This document shows, piece by piece, positions 42,874-51,501 of a stretch of 64,000 bases of DNA. Source of the stretch: Achromobacter xylosoxidans. GTDB taxonomy: Bacteria > Pseudomonadota > Gammaproteobacteria > Burkholderiales > Burkholderiaceae_B. Under the pieces are notes generated by a model that saw only the letters and a list, made by a program, of their open reading frames with translations, was not told where the DNA came from and ran no database searches. Numbering within the stretch: the first letter of the stretch is position 1; the number at the start of each line of letters is the position of its first letter. A program made the translations under genes and the position numbers. The DNA lies in contig NZ_LN831029.1 of assembly GCF_001457475.1 (NCBI RefSeq), positions 5,332,001-5,396,000 on the forward strand, in the 5' to 3' direction.

Positions 42874-43715
42874 GCGCCGTGCCCGCTCCCGAGCCCGCTG
42901 CCCTGGCCGACGTGCGCGCGGCGGGCCGCGACCTGCGCCTGGAATACCAGTGGATCGCGGCGTCGCGCCAGGGCGCGCCATTGCTGGTGTTCCTGCACGA
43001 AGGCCTGGGCTCGGTGTCGATGTGGAAGGACTGGCCAAGGCAAGCTTGTGAAGCCGCCGGCTGCCGCGGGCTGGTCTATTCGCGTTACGGCTATGGCCGC
43101 TCCACGCCGCTGGCCACCGGCGAAAAGCGTGCGGTCGACTTCATGCACCGCGAGGCCGCCGACGCGCTGCCGGCGCTGCTCGCCGCGCTCGGTATCGATG
43201 CCAAGCGGGATCGCCCCATCCTGTTCGGCCACAGCGATGGCGGCTCCATCGCCCTGCTTTACGCCGCCATGCATCCGGACGCAGTCGCGGGCGTGGTGGT
43301 GGCCGCGCCGCACATCTTCGTCGAGGACCGCACCGTGGCGCATATCGAACAGGCGCGCCAGGCCTACCGCGACACCGACCTGCGCGCGCGGCTGGCGCGC
43401 CATCACGACGACGTCGACTCGGCCTTCCGTGGCTGGAACGACGTCTGGCTGGACCCCGCCTTCCGCAGCTGGAACATCGAGGATCACCTGCCCGCCATCG
43501 CCTGCCCGGTGCTGGCGATGCAGGGCGTGGACGATGAGTACGGCACGCTCGAACAGATACGCGGCATCCGCCGCGCCGCGCCGCAGACGCGGCTGCTGGA
43601 AATTCCCGACTGCCGCCATTCGCCGCACAAGGACCAGCCCGCCACCGTAATCCAGGCCATCGCCGGCTTCGTCGGCGCGCTGGACCAACCCGGCCGCCCC
43701 AGCGGCAGCCCATGA
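42870..43715 (+). CDS. alpha/beta hydrolase
   Basis: This 281-residue alpha/beta-fold hydrolase has the oxyanion strand LLVFLHEGLGS near 38-48, nucleophile Ser122 in GHSDGGS, an acid in GVDDEYGT and the histidine in CRHSPHKDQ. Its ATG overlaps the stop of benzoate-CoA ligase (ATGA), so it is translated with it. Such proteins are commonly found in box clusters and may be a CoA thioesterase relieving benzoyl-CoA build-up or a ring-product hydrolase; the reaction is unknown. Confidence 0.88.
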   Translation: MSAVPAPEPAALADVRAAGRDLRLEYQWIAASRQGAPLLVFLHEGLGSVSMWKDWPRQACEAAGCRGLVYSRYGYGRSTPLATGEKRAVDFMHREAADALPALLAALGIDAKRDRPILFGHSDGGSIALLYAAMHPDAVAGVVVAAPHIFVEDRTVAHIEQARQAYRDTDLRARLARHHDDVDSAFRGWNDVWLDPAFRSWNIEDHLPAIACPVLAMQGVDDEYGTLEQIRGIRRAAPQTRLLEIPDCRHSPHKDQPATVIQAIAGFVGALDQPGRPSGSP

Positions 43716-43734
43716 CAAGCACGGAGACACCACC

Positions 43735-44895
43735 ATGACCCACGCCCTGACCCGGGCCGCGCTAGGCGCGGCGCTGATGCTGGCCGCAAGCGGCGCCCTG
43801 GCCGCCGACAAGCTCAAAGTCGGTTTCATGCTGCCCTACAGCGGCACCTACGCCGCGCTCGGCAACGCCATCGAGAACGGCTTCAAGCTGTATGTGGCCG
43901 AGCAGGGCGGCAAGCTCGGCGGGCGCGAAATCGAATACTTCAAGGTGGACGACGAATCCAATCCGTCCAAGGCCGCCGAGAACGCCAACCGCCTGATCAA
44001 GCGCGACCAGGTCGACGTGCTGATCGGCACCGTGCACTCGGGCGTGGCGATGGCGCTGGCCAAGGCCGCCAAGGACGCCGACACCACCCTGATCGTGACC
44101 AACGCCGGCGCCAACGCCATCACCGGCCCGCTGTGCGGCCCCGGCATCTTCCGCACCTCGTTCACCAACTGGCAGCCGGCCTACGCCATGGGCCCGGTGG
44201 CCAAGGCGCGCGGCCACAAGACGGCGGTCACCATCACCTGGAAGTACGCGGCCGGCGACGAGGCCATCGGCGGCTTCAAGGAAGGCTTCGAGCAGGCCGG
44301 CGGCAAGGTGGTCAAGGAACTGAGCCTGCCCTTCCCCAACGTCGAATTCCAGTCGCTCCTGACCGAGATCGCCGCGCTCAAGCCCGATATGGTGTTCACT
44401 TTCTTCGCCGGCGGCGGCGCGGTGAAATTCGTGCAGGACTATCACGCCGCGGGACTGGACAAGACCATCCCGCTGTACGGCTCGGGCTTTCTCACCGACG
44501 GCACGCTGCAGGCGCAGGGCGCGTCGGCACAGGGGCTGCTGACCACGCTGCACTATGCCGACGGCCTGAACACGCCGCGCGACAACGCCTTCCGCGCCGA
44601 CTACGGCAAGACCTACAACATGCAGCCTGACGTATACGCGGTGCAAGGCTACGACGCCGCGCAACTGATGCAGTCGGGGCTGGCAGCGGTCAAGGGCGAC
44701 TTCGGCAAGAAGGCCGAATTCCGCGAAGCCATGCGCGGCGCCACGGTCGACAGCCCGCGCGGCGCATTCACGCTGTCCAAGGCCGGCAACCCGGTGCAGG
44801 ACATCTACCTGCGCCGCGTCGACGGCCTGGAGAACAAGGTGGTCGACGTGGCCGTGCGCAAGCTGGCCGACCCGGCCCGCGGCTGCAAGCTCTAG
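43735..44895 (+). CDS. Liv-type ABC transporter substrate-binding protein
   Basis: This 386-residue periplasmic receptor of the branched-chain amino acid/aromatic acid class has a signal peptide at 1-22 (ending GALAA), then KVGFMLPYSGTYAALG, the usual ligand-binding start, and the domain hinge around SFTNWQ. It opens the transporter set that follows the ligase and hydrolase genes, so its ligand is probably benzoate or a related aromatic acid. The operon continues to 48299 with short gaps. Confidence 0.9.
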   Translation: MTHALTRAALGAALMLAASGALAADKLKVGFMLPYSGTYAALGNAIENGFKLYVAEQGGKLGGREIEYFKVDDESNPSKAAENANRLIKRDQVDVLIGTVHSGVAMALAKAAKDADTTLIVTNAGANAITGPLCGPGIFRTSFTNWQPAYAMGPVAKARGHKTAVTITWKYAAGDEAIGGFKEGFEQAGGKVVKELSLPFPNVEFQSLLTEIAALKPDMVFTFFAGGGAVKFVQDYHAAGLDKTIPLYGSGFLTDGTLQAQGASAQGLLTTLHYADGLNTPRDNAFRADYGKTYNMQPDVYAVQGYDAAQLMQSGLAAVKGDFGKKAEFREAMRGATVDSPRGAFTLSKAGNPVQDIYLRRVDGLENKVVDVAVRKLADPARGCKL

Positions 44896-44910
44896 GACCG
44901 GAGAGTCCCC

Positions 44911-45792
44911 ATGGACCTCGGCATCCTGCTCATCCAGAGCCTGAACGCCTTCCAGTACGGCTTGTTGCTGTTCCTGGTGGCCAGCGGGCTCACGCTGATC
45001 TTCGGCATCATGGGGATCATCAACCTGGCGCACGGCAGCTTCTACATGATCGGCGCCTACATGGCGTTCGCGCTGGGGCCGGCGGTGGACCGCTGGCTCG
45101 GCGGCGGCTTCGTCGCCACCCTGGCGGTGTGCGTGCTGGCCGCGGCCGCGCTCGGCTATCTGCTGGAGGCGGCGTTCTTCAGCTACCTGTACCGCCGCAA
45201 CCACCTGCAGCAGGTGCTGATGACCTACGGCCTGATCCTGGTGTTCGAGGAACTGCGCAGCATCCTGGTGGGCAACGACGTGCACGGCGTGCCGCTGCCG
45301 TCCTGGCTGCAGGGCAGCATCGCGCTGGGCGACGTGATGACCTACCCGGTGTACCGGCTGTTCATCTCGGCGGTGGGCATCGCGGTGGCGCTGCTGCTGT
45401 ATTGGGTCATCGCGCGCACGCGGCTGGGCATGATGCTGCGCGCCGGCGCCAGCAACCGCGAGATGACCGGGTCGCTGGGCATCGACGTCAACAAGCTGTA
45501 CCGGCTGGTGTTCGCCGCCGGCGTGGCGCTGGCGGCGCTGGCCGGCAGCATCGCCGCGCCGGTGTCGTCCGTATATCCCGGCATGGGCAACGGCGTGCTG
45601 ATCATCTGTTTCGTGGTGGTGGTGATCGGCGGCATCGGCTCGATCCGCGGCGCGTTCCTGGCGGCGATGCTGGTGGGCGTGGTCGAGACCTTCGGCCAGG
45701 TGCTGTTCCCCGCCGCGGCGGGCGTGCTGGTGTACGTGCTGATGGCCGCGATTCTGCTGTGCAAGCCCGAAGGGCTGTTCAAACAGGGCTGA
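44911..45792 (+). CDS. Liv-type ABC permease, LivH class
   Basis: This 293-residue inner-membrane permease has about eight hydrophobic segments and the family pattern GIMGIINLAHGSFYMIGAYM near 30-50. It pairs with the LivM-type protein to form the channel. It lies 15 bp after the binding protein gene. The likely substrate is benzoate, by context. Confidence 0.92.
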   Translation: MDLGILLIQSLNAFQYGLLLFLVASGLTLIFGIMGIINLAHGSFYMIGAYMAFALGPAVDRWLGGGFVATLAVCVLAAAALGYLLEAAFFSYLYRRNHLQQVLMTYGLILVFEELRSILVGNDVHGVPLPSWLQGSIALGDVMTYPVYRLFISAVGIAVALLLYWVIARTRLGMMLRAGASNREMTGSLGIDVNKLYRLVFAAGVALAALAGSIAAPVSSVYPGMGNGVLIICFVVVVIGGIGSIRGAFLAAMLVGVVETFGQVLFPAAAGVLVYVLMAAILLCKPEGLFKQG

Positions 45793-45794
45793 CC

Positions 45795-46835
45795 ATGAAT
45801 GTGAATCGACTCCTGCCCGTCGCGACCCTGCTGGCGCTGGCCGCCTTCGCCTGGAGCGGCAGCGACTACTACACCGGCCTGGCCGTGAAGATCATGATCT
45901 ACGCGGTGTTCGCGCTCAGCCTGCAATTGCTGGTGGGCGGCGCGGGGCTGGTCAGCCTGGGCCATGCGGCGTTCTTCGGCATCGGCGCCTATGCCGCCGC
46001 GCTGCTGTCGCCGTCCTCGGAAGCGGCCAGCCTGTGGTGGCTGCTGCCGGCGGCGCTGCTGGCCGCGGCCGCCTACGCCGCGCTGACCGGCGCGCTGGCG
46101 CTGCGCACGCGCGGCGTGTACTTCATCATGGTGACGCTGGCCTTCGCGCAGATGGCGTACTACGTGTTCCATGACACCAAGGTCGGCGGCGGCAGCGACG
46201 GCATCTACCTGTATTTCCGGCCGCGGGCCGAGATCGGCGGCTGGCTGCCGTTCGACCTGGACCAGGGCAACGCCTACTACTTCTTCGTGCTGGCCTGCCT
46301 GGCGCTGACCTGGGGCTTCCTGGCCCTGCTGCGGCGCTCGCCGTTCGGCGCGGCGCTGGCCGGCATCCGCATCAACGAACAGCGCATGCGGGCGGCCGGC
46401 TATTCCACCTATCCCTACAAACTGGCGGCCTACGTCATCGGCGCCGCGCTGGCCGGCCTGGCCGGCTTCCTGTTCGCGCTCAAGGACGGCTTCGTCACGC
46501 CCGAGCTGCTGGCCTGGGAACAGTCGGGGCTGGTGCTGCTGATGGTGATCCTGGGCGGCATGGGCAGCCTGGGCGGCGCGGTACTGGGCACGGCCACGCT
46601 GGTGCTGTTGCAGGAACTGTTCCAGTCGCAGGCGCTGTTCGGCGACTACGCGCGCCATTGGCACCTGCCGCTGGGCCTGGCCATCATCGCGCTGGTGGCG
46701 CTGCTGCCCGACGGGCTGGCCGGCCTGCCGGCGCAGTGGCGCCGGCGTCGCGCGCGCCACGCCCCGAACGCGCCTGCCGCATCGCCCGCCGCCAAACCGC
46801 TGCCCCTGCCGATCCAAGGAGAGCCTCATGCCTGA
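45795..46835 (+). CDS. Liv-type ABC permease, LivM class
   Basis: This 346-residue permease has many hydrophobic spans and the LivM signature GLVSLGHAAFFGIGAYAAAL. The start ATG lies 2 bases after the LivH stop; the longer open frame upstream overlaps livH and is rejected. The cytoplasmic C-terminus is basic (QWRRRRARH). It overlaps the following ATPase gene by 8 bases. Confidence 0.92.
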   Translation: MNVNRLLPVATLLALAAFAWSGSDYYTGLAVKIMIYAVFALSLQLLVGGAGLVSLGHAAFFGIGAYAAALLSPSSEAASLWWLLPAALLAAAAYAALTGALALRTRGVYFIMVTLAFAQMAYYVFHDTKVGGGSDGIYLYFRPRAEIGGWLPFDLDQGNAYYFFVLACLALTWGFLALLRRSPFGAALAGIRINEQRMRAAGYSTYPYKLAAYVIGAALAGLAGFLFALKDGFVTPELLAWEQSGLVLLMVILGGMGSLGGAVLGTATLVLLQELFQSQALFGDYARHWHLPLGLAIIALVALLPDGLAGLPAQWRRRRARHAPNAPAASPAAKPLPLPIQGEPHA

Positions 46836-47601
46836 TCCCCTGCTGACCGCCGACGCGGTCACCCGGCGCTTCGGCGGCCTGACCGCCGTCAACGGCGTGT
46901 CGCTGGCGTTGCGACGCGGCGAAGTGCATGCCGTCATCGGCACCAATGGCGCGGGCAAGTCGACCCTGATCAACATCCTGTCCGGCGAACTGGCGCCCAG
47001 CAGCGGCCAGGTGTCGCTGGGCGGGCGCGACATCACCGCCTGGGGCCAGCCCGAGCGCGCCCGCGCCGGCCTGGGCCGAAGCTACCAGCGCTCGACCCTG
47101 TTTCCCGAACTGAGCGTGTTCGAGAACTGCCGGCTGGCGGCGCAGGCGCGGCGCCAGCGCTTCTGGCACTGGTGGCGGCCGGCCTCGGCCTGCGCGGTCA
47201 GCGCCGACCTGGCCGCGCAGGCGCTGGAGCGCACCGGCCTGGCGGCCGACGCCGCGCGGCCGGCGGGCCTGCTGCCGCATGGCCGCAAGCGCCAGCTCGA
47301 GATCGCCATGTGCCTGGCCGGCGAACCGCAGGTGCTGCTGCTGGACGAACCGCTGGCCGGCATGGGCCCGGAGGAAACCGACCGCATCCTGGCGCTGCTG
47401 CAGACACTCAAGGCCAGCCACGCCATCCTGCTGGTGGAGCACGACATGGACGCGGTGTTCCGCATCGCCGACACCATCACCGTGATGGTCAACGGCAGCA
47501 GCATCGCCAGCGGCGATCCAGCGCGGATCCGCGCCAATGCCGAGGTGCGCACCGCCTACCTGGGCGAAGACCTGGACGGAGACTTCACATGCGCGCACTG
47601 A
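46828..47601 (+). CDS. Liv-type ABC ATPase, LivG class
   Basis: This 257-residue ATP-binding subunit has Walker A GTNGAGKST near 39-47. The ABC signature is present in degenerate form, with LLPHGRKRQLEIAMCLA in place of LSGGQ, and Walker B is LLLDEPLAGMGPEE. The altered signature (PHGRK) is a known variation in LivG proteins. It overlaps the end of livM and the start of livF, so the set is translated as a block. Confidence 0.92.
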   Translation: MPDPLLTADAVTRRFGGLTAVNGVSLALRRGEVHAVIGTNGAGKSTLINILSGELAPSSGQVSLGGRDITAWGQPERARAGLGRSYQRSTLFPELSVFENCRLAAQARRQRFWHWWRPASACAVSADLAAQALERTGLAADAARPAGLLPHGRKRQLEIAMCLAGEPQVLLLDEPLAGMGPEETDRILALLQTLKASHAILLVEHDMDAVFRIADTITVMVNGSSIASGDPARIRANAEVRTAYLGEDLDGDFTCAH

Positions 47602-48299
47602 TCGAGGCCGACGGCCTGCACGTGTACTACGGCGCCAGCCACGTGCTGCGCGGCGTCGGCCTGCGCATCGGCGCCGGCGAGTCCGTCGGACTGGTGGGCC
47701 GCAACGGCATGGGCAAGACCACGCTGATCCGCAGCCTGGTCGGCCAGGTGCGCAGCGCGCAGGGCCGCGTGGCGGTGCGCGGCGCCGACTGCACCCGCGC
47801 CCGGCCGCACGCCATCGCGCAGATGGGCGTGGCCTACGTGCCCGAGGGCCGCGGCATCTTCCCCAACCTGAGCGTGCGCGAGAACCTGCTGGTGGCGGCG
47901 CGCGCCGGCGAACAGGGACGGCGCGACTGGACCTATGCGCGGGTGCTGGAGACCTTCCCGCGCCTGACGGAACGGCTGGGCCATGGCGGCCAGCAGCTGT
48001 CGGGCGGCGAACAGCAGATGCTGGCGATCGGCCGGGCATTGATGACCAACCCCGACCTGCTGATCCTGGATGAAGCCACCGAGGGCCTGGCGCCGCTGAT
48101 CGTGGCCGAGATCTGGAGGATCATCCGGCAGATCCGCGCCACCGGCATGTCGACGCTGATCGTCGACCGCAACTACCGCGCCGTGCTGGCGCACACCGAC
48201 CGCTGCCTGGTGATGGAAAAGGGATTGATCGTGCGGGACGGCGACAGCGCGGCGCTGGCCGCCGCGCCGGAACAACTGACGCGCTACCTGGGCGTCTGA
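47589..48299 (+). CDS. Liv-type ABC ATPase, LivF class
   Basis: This 236-residue ATP-binding subunit has Walker A GRNGMGKTT, the signature LSGGEQQML and Walker B LLILDEATEGLAP. The start ATG lies inside the livG end (13-base overlap). It is the last gene of the benzoate ligase/transport operon. A 7-bp GC-rich inverted repeat at 48302-48331 lies between it and the convergent ThDP gene and may act as a terminator, although no clear T-run is present. Confidence 0.92.
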   Translation: MRALIEADGLHVYYGASHVLRGVGLRIGAGESVGLVGRNGMGKTTLIRSLVGQVRSAQGRVAVRGADCTRARPHAIAQMGVAYVPEGRGIFPNLSVRENLLVAARAGEQGRRDWTYARVLETFPRLTERLGHGGQQLSGGEQQMLAIGRALMTNPDLLILDEATEGLAPLIVAEIWRIIRQIRATGMSTLIVDRNYRAVLAHTDRCLVMEKGLIVRDGDSAALAAAPEQLTRYLGV

Positions 48300-48338
48300 T
48301 CGCCCCGCGCCTGCTCCTTGCAGTGCGGGGCAAAAGCG

Positions 48339-49895
48339 TCAGATCAGCGCTTCGATCAGGAACGGGCCGCGGCGCTTCAGGCCGTCCTGCAAGGCGCGGG
48401 CAAAGCCTTCCACGGTATCGACGCTGACCGCCTCCACGCCCATGCCGCGCGCCAGGTGAGTCCAGTCCAGGTACGGCTCTTCCAGGTCGAGCATGCGGCG
48501 CGCGTTGCGGCCCGGCTCCTGCACGCCCACGTTCTTCATCTCGCCGTGCAGCGTGGCGTAGGAACGGTTGGCCAGGATCACCGTCAGGCAGTCCAGGTTT
48601 TCGCGCGCCTGCGTCCACAGCGCCTGCAAGGTGTACATGCCGCTGCCATCGGCCTGCAGGGTGATGACCTTGCGGTCCGGGCAGGCCACCGCCGCGCCGG
48701 CCGCCAGCGGCAGGCCGATGCCGATGGCGCCGCCGGTCAGCATCAGCCAGTCGTGCGGCGCGCTGCTGGCGCTGTAGATCGGGAATTCACGGCCCTGGGT
48801 GATGGACTCGTCGCAGACGATGGCGTTGTCGGGCAGGTGGTGCGCCACCAGGATGTTGACGGCGGCGCCGGTCAGCTTGCCGCTGGCCGGCACCTCGTAG
48901 GCCGGCGCGGGCGCCGCCAGGCGCGGCGCGTCGGCGGCGATGCCCAGTTCATCGGCCAGCCATTCCAGCGCGTGCGCCAGGTCCTGCTCGACGGTGGCCA
49001 GCACGATCTTCTCGCAGTCCTCGGGCGCCAGCAGGCTGGGCTTGCCGGGATAGGCGAAAAAGCCCACCGGCGCCTTGGCGCCGACCAGCACCAGGTGGCG
49101 CACGTCCTTGAGCTTGGCCACGGCCAGGTCGATCGGATAGGGCAGCCGGTCCACCGGCGTGCGGTCGCCGCCGCGCTCGATGCGGCGGTTGGAGGTTTCG
49201 GACAGCAGCCGCACGCCGGTGGCGCGCGCGATGCGGCCGGCGGCGTCGAGCGCGCGCTGGCGCAGCGCGGTGCTGCCCAGCATCAGCGTGGTGACTTCGC
49301 CGGAACGGATCGCCTTGGCGGCGGCGCGCACGGCCTCGATGGTGGTGTGCGGCACGGCTTCATCGACCACCTTGACCACCTGGGAGTCGGCAGGCAGCTC
49401 GGTCCAGGCGGAGTTGGCCGGCAGGATCAGGGTGGCGATGTTGCCCGGATGGCGGCGCGCCACGGCGATGGCCTCGGCGGCGTCGGCCGACATCGATTCG
49501 GCCGACATGCCGCGCTTGACCCAATGCGACATGGGGCGCGCCACGCCTTCGACGTCGCTGGTCAGCGGCGCGTCGTATTGCACGTGATAGGTGGCGTGGT
49601 CGCCGACGATGTTGACCATCGGCGTGCGCGCGCGCTTGGCGTTGTGCAGGTTGGCCAGGCCGTTGCCCAGGCCCGGGCCCAGGTGCAGCAGCGTGGCGGC
49701 CGGCTTGTCGGCCATGCGCGCATAGCCGTCGGCCGCGCCCGTCACCACGCCTTCGAACAGGCCCAGCACGCAGCGCATCTTCGGTTTGCGATCCAGCGCC
49801 GCGACGAAGTGCATCTCGGACGTGCCCGGGTTGGCGAAGCAGACGTCCACATCATTGGCCAGAAGGGTATCGCAAAGACTATCAGCGCCGTTCAT
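48339..49895 (-). CDS. thiamine diphosphate enzyme, IlvB/MdlC-like
   Basis: This 518-residue protein has the ThDP decarboxylase layout: Glu48 (GLFEGVV) for cofactor activation and a C-terminal cofactor site reading QADGSGMYTLQ then NRSYATL, where the usual GDG is ADG. It is related to acetolactate synthase and benzoylformate decarboxylase-type enzymes. The start MNGADSL at 49895 fits the family; a longer frame adds an Arg-rich stretch of upstream leader. It is convergent with the benzoate transport operon. It differs clearly from the ThDP protein at 26400. Confidence 0.85.
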   Translation of the reverse strand: MNGADSLCDTLLANDVDVCFANPGTSEMHFVAALDRKPKMRCVLGLFEGVVTGAADGYARMADKPAATLLHLGPGLGNGLANLHNAKRARTPMVNIVGDHATYHVQYDAPLTSDVEGVARPMSHWVKRGMSAESMSADAAEAIAVARRHPGNIATLILPANSAWTELPADSQVVKVVDEAVPHTTIEAVRAAAKAIRSGEVTTLMLGSTALRQRALDAAGRIARATGVRLLSETSNRRIERGGDRTPVDRLPYPIDLAVAKLKDVRHLVLVGAKAPVGFFAYPGKPSLLAPEDCEKIVLATVEQDLAHALEWLADELGIAADAPRLAAPAPAYEVPASGKLTGAAVNILVAHHLPDNAIVCDESITQGREFPIYSASSAPHDWLMLTGGAIGIGLPLAAGAAVACPDRKVITLQADGSGMYTLQALWTQARENLDCLTVILANRSYATLHGEMKNVGVQEPGRNARRMLDLEEPYLDWTHLARGMGVEAVSVDTVEGFARALQDGLKRRGPFLIEALI

Positions 49896-50079
49896 CGTGT
49901 TTCCCTGGTTGTTTTGTATCGGGCGGGCGCAAGCGGCTGCGCGCCCTTCCCCGGCAATCATAGGGAGGGTAACGCAAACCGGCTAGAGCCATTTGCGGCG
50001 CCCGGCATGGAACCATTTCAGGGGTTCCGGCAGCCGGAATTTCCAGGGCGCCCGCGGCGCCGGCAAGCGCCGAAAACAG

Positions 50080-50103
50080 AACGGCCCGCTTGCGCGGGCC
50101 GTT
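50080..50103 (-). terminator. rho-independent terminator after the AapJ-type gene
   Basis: On the minus strand AACGGCCCGC pairs with GCGGGCCGTT around GCAA, followed by CTGTTTT. Confidence 0.85.
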
Positions 50104-50123
50104 CCGGGCTCATGCCGTCACGT

Positions 50124-51146
50124 TCAGCGGATCGGCCACGGATACATCGCGCCGCCCTTGCTCCACAACGCGTTGGTGCCGCGTTGCAGGCCCAGCTTGC
50201 TGTCCTTGCCGACGTTGCGCTCGAACACTTCGCTGTAGTTGCCCACGGCCTTGATGGCGTTGTAGGCCCACTTCTCGTCCAGGCCCATGTTCTTGCCGGC
50301 GCCCGGCGTCACGCCCAGGATGCGCGAGATGTTGGGGTTGTTGCTCTTGAGCATCTCGTCCACGTTCTTCTGCGTGATGCCGTATTCCTCGGCTTCCAGC
50401 AGAGCGAACAGCGTCCAGCGGACGATGCCCAGCCAGTTCTCGTCGCCCTGGCGCACCATGGGGCCGAGCGGCTCCTTGGAGAAGCGCTCCGGCAGAATCT
50501 CGTAGTCGTCCGGCTTGGCGACCTGCGTGGCGCGCACCGCGGCCAGTTGCGAGGCGTCGTCGGTGAAGGCGTCGCAACGGCCCGATTCGAAGGCGCGCAC
50601 GACTTCGGTGACCTTGTCGATCACGACCGGCTTGAATTCGATATTGTTGGCGCGGAACCAGTCGGCCAGGTTCAGTTCGGTGGTGGTGCCCGGCTGCACG
50701 CAGACGGTGGCGCCGTTCAGTTCCTTGGCGCTTTTCACGCCCAGCTTCTTGTTCACCAGGATGCCCTGGCCGTCATAGAAGCTGGCCGCCACGGCCGACA
50801 GGCCCAGCGAGGTGTCGCGCGTCTGCGTCAGGGTGACGGTGCGCAGCAGCACGTCGACTTCGCCCGATTGCAGCGCGGTGAAGCGTTGCTGGGTCGACAG
50901 CGCGGTGCCCTTGAACTTGGTCGGGTCGCCGAACACGGCGGCGGCGACGGCGCGGCAGATGTCCACGTCCATGCCTTCCCATTCGCCCTTGCTGTTGGTG
51001 GCCGAGAAGCCCGAAACGCCGTCGGTCAGGCCGCACTGCACGTAACCCTTCTTCTTGACCGCATCCAGCGTGGGGCCGGCCACCGCCGCCTGGGATGCGC
51101 ACGCCAGGGCAAGCGCGCCGGCAGCAAACGAAATCAACCGCTTCAT
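50124..51146 (-). CDS. amino-acid ABC transporter substrate-binding protein, AapJ/BztA type
   Basis: This 340-residue periplasmic receptor for general L-amino acids has a signal peptide at 1-23 (MKRLISFAAG to AVAG). It then has LDAVKKKGYVQCGLTDGVSG, the characteristic AapJ opening, and EWEGMDVDICRAVAAAVFG. The permease and ATPase genes (aapQMP) are not in this direction within the window, so it is an orphan here. The start is chosen at the signal peptide. Ligand specificity is inferred from the family. Confidence 0.9.
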   Translation of the reverse strand: MKRLISFAAGALALACASQAAVAGPTLDAVKKKGYVQCGLTDGVSGFSATNSKGEWEGMDVDICRAVAAAVFGDPTKFKGTALSTQQRFTALQSGEVDVLLRTVTLTQTRDTSLGLSAVAASFYDGQGILVNKKLGVKSAKELNGATVCVQPGTTTELNLADWFRANNIEFKPVVIDKVTEVVRAFESGRCDAFTDDASQLAAVRATQVAKPDDYEILPERFSKEPLGPMVRQGDENWLGIVRWTLFALLEAEEYGITQKNVDEMLKSNNPNISRILGVTPGAGKNMGLDEKWAYNAIKAVGNYSEVFERNVGKDSKLGLQRGTNALWSKGGAMYPWPIR

Positions 51147-51501
51147 TATTGCTTCTCCTGAATTAGATGCCCGCGCCGGCCTGTAGGCCCGCGGCGGCTG
51201 AAACCAAGCCCATGCTTTGCGGGCCGGCCGCCAGATTACGCCATGTCCACGGCGTGAACAACGCACACCGGCCTAGTGGAAACCCGAGTAGCAAATGGAT
51301 GCGGACGAGCGCAGGAAGTCCGGTGATCGAACTTTATTGGCAGCTGCGCGCCCCGGTTGGCGCGGCCCTGCGTGCCATACTTTTTTCGCGCCCTGTCCGC
51401 TGGACGGCGCGATCACCAACCCACAGAAAAACCGGCCGCGCCACAACAAAAACCGCGGGACGCGCGCCGGCATTCGGCCGATTCATGGAGGAGACAAATC
51501 C
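51147..51501. other. 355-bp divergent spacer upstream of the 3-oxoadipate unit
   Basis: No gene is supported. An 8-bp inverted repeat (GGTGATCG at 51322, CGATCACC at 51410) lies in the centre; the left copy extends to GGTGATCGAAC, whose complement starts GTTCGAT as PcaR-type boxes do. This is weak evidence for the IclR regulator's operator. A GGAGGAG ribosome site ends the region. Confidence 0.45.

Noticed and set aside
48302-48331. The 7-bp inverted repeat after livF as a firm terminator
   Set aside because: No T-run follows in either direction; it remains possible but is not listed as a feature.
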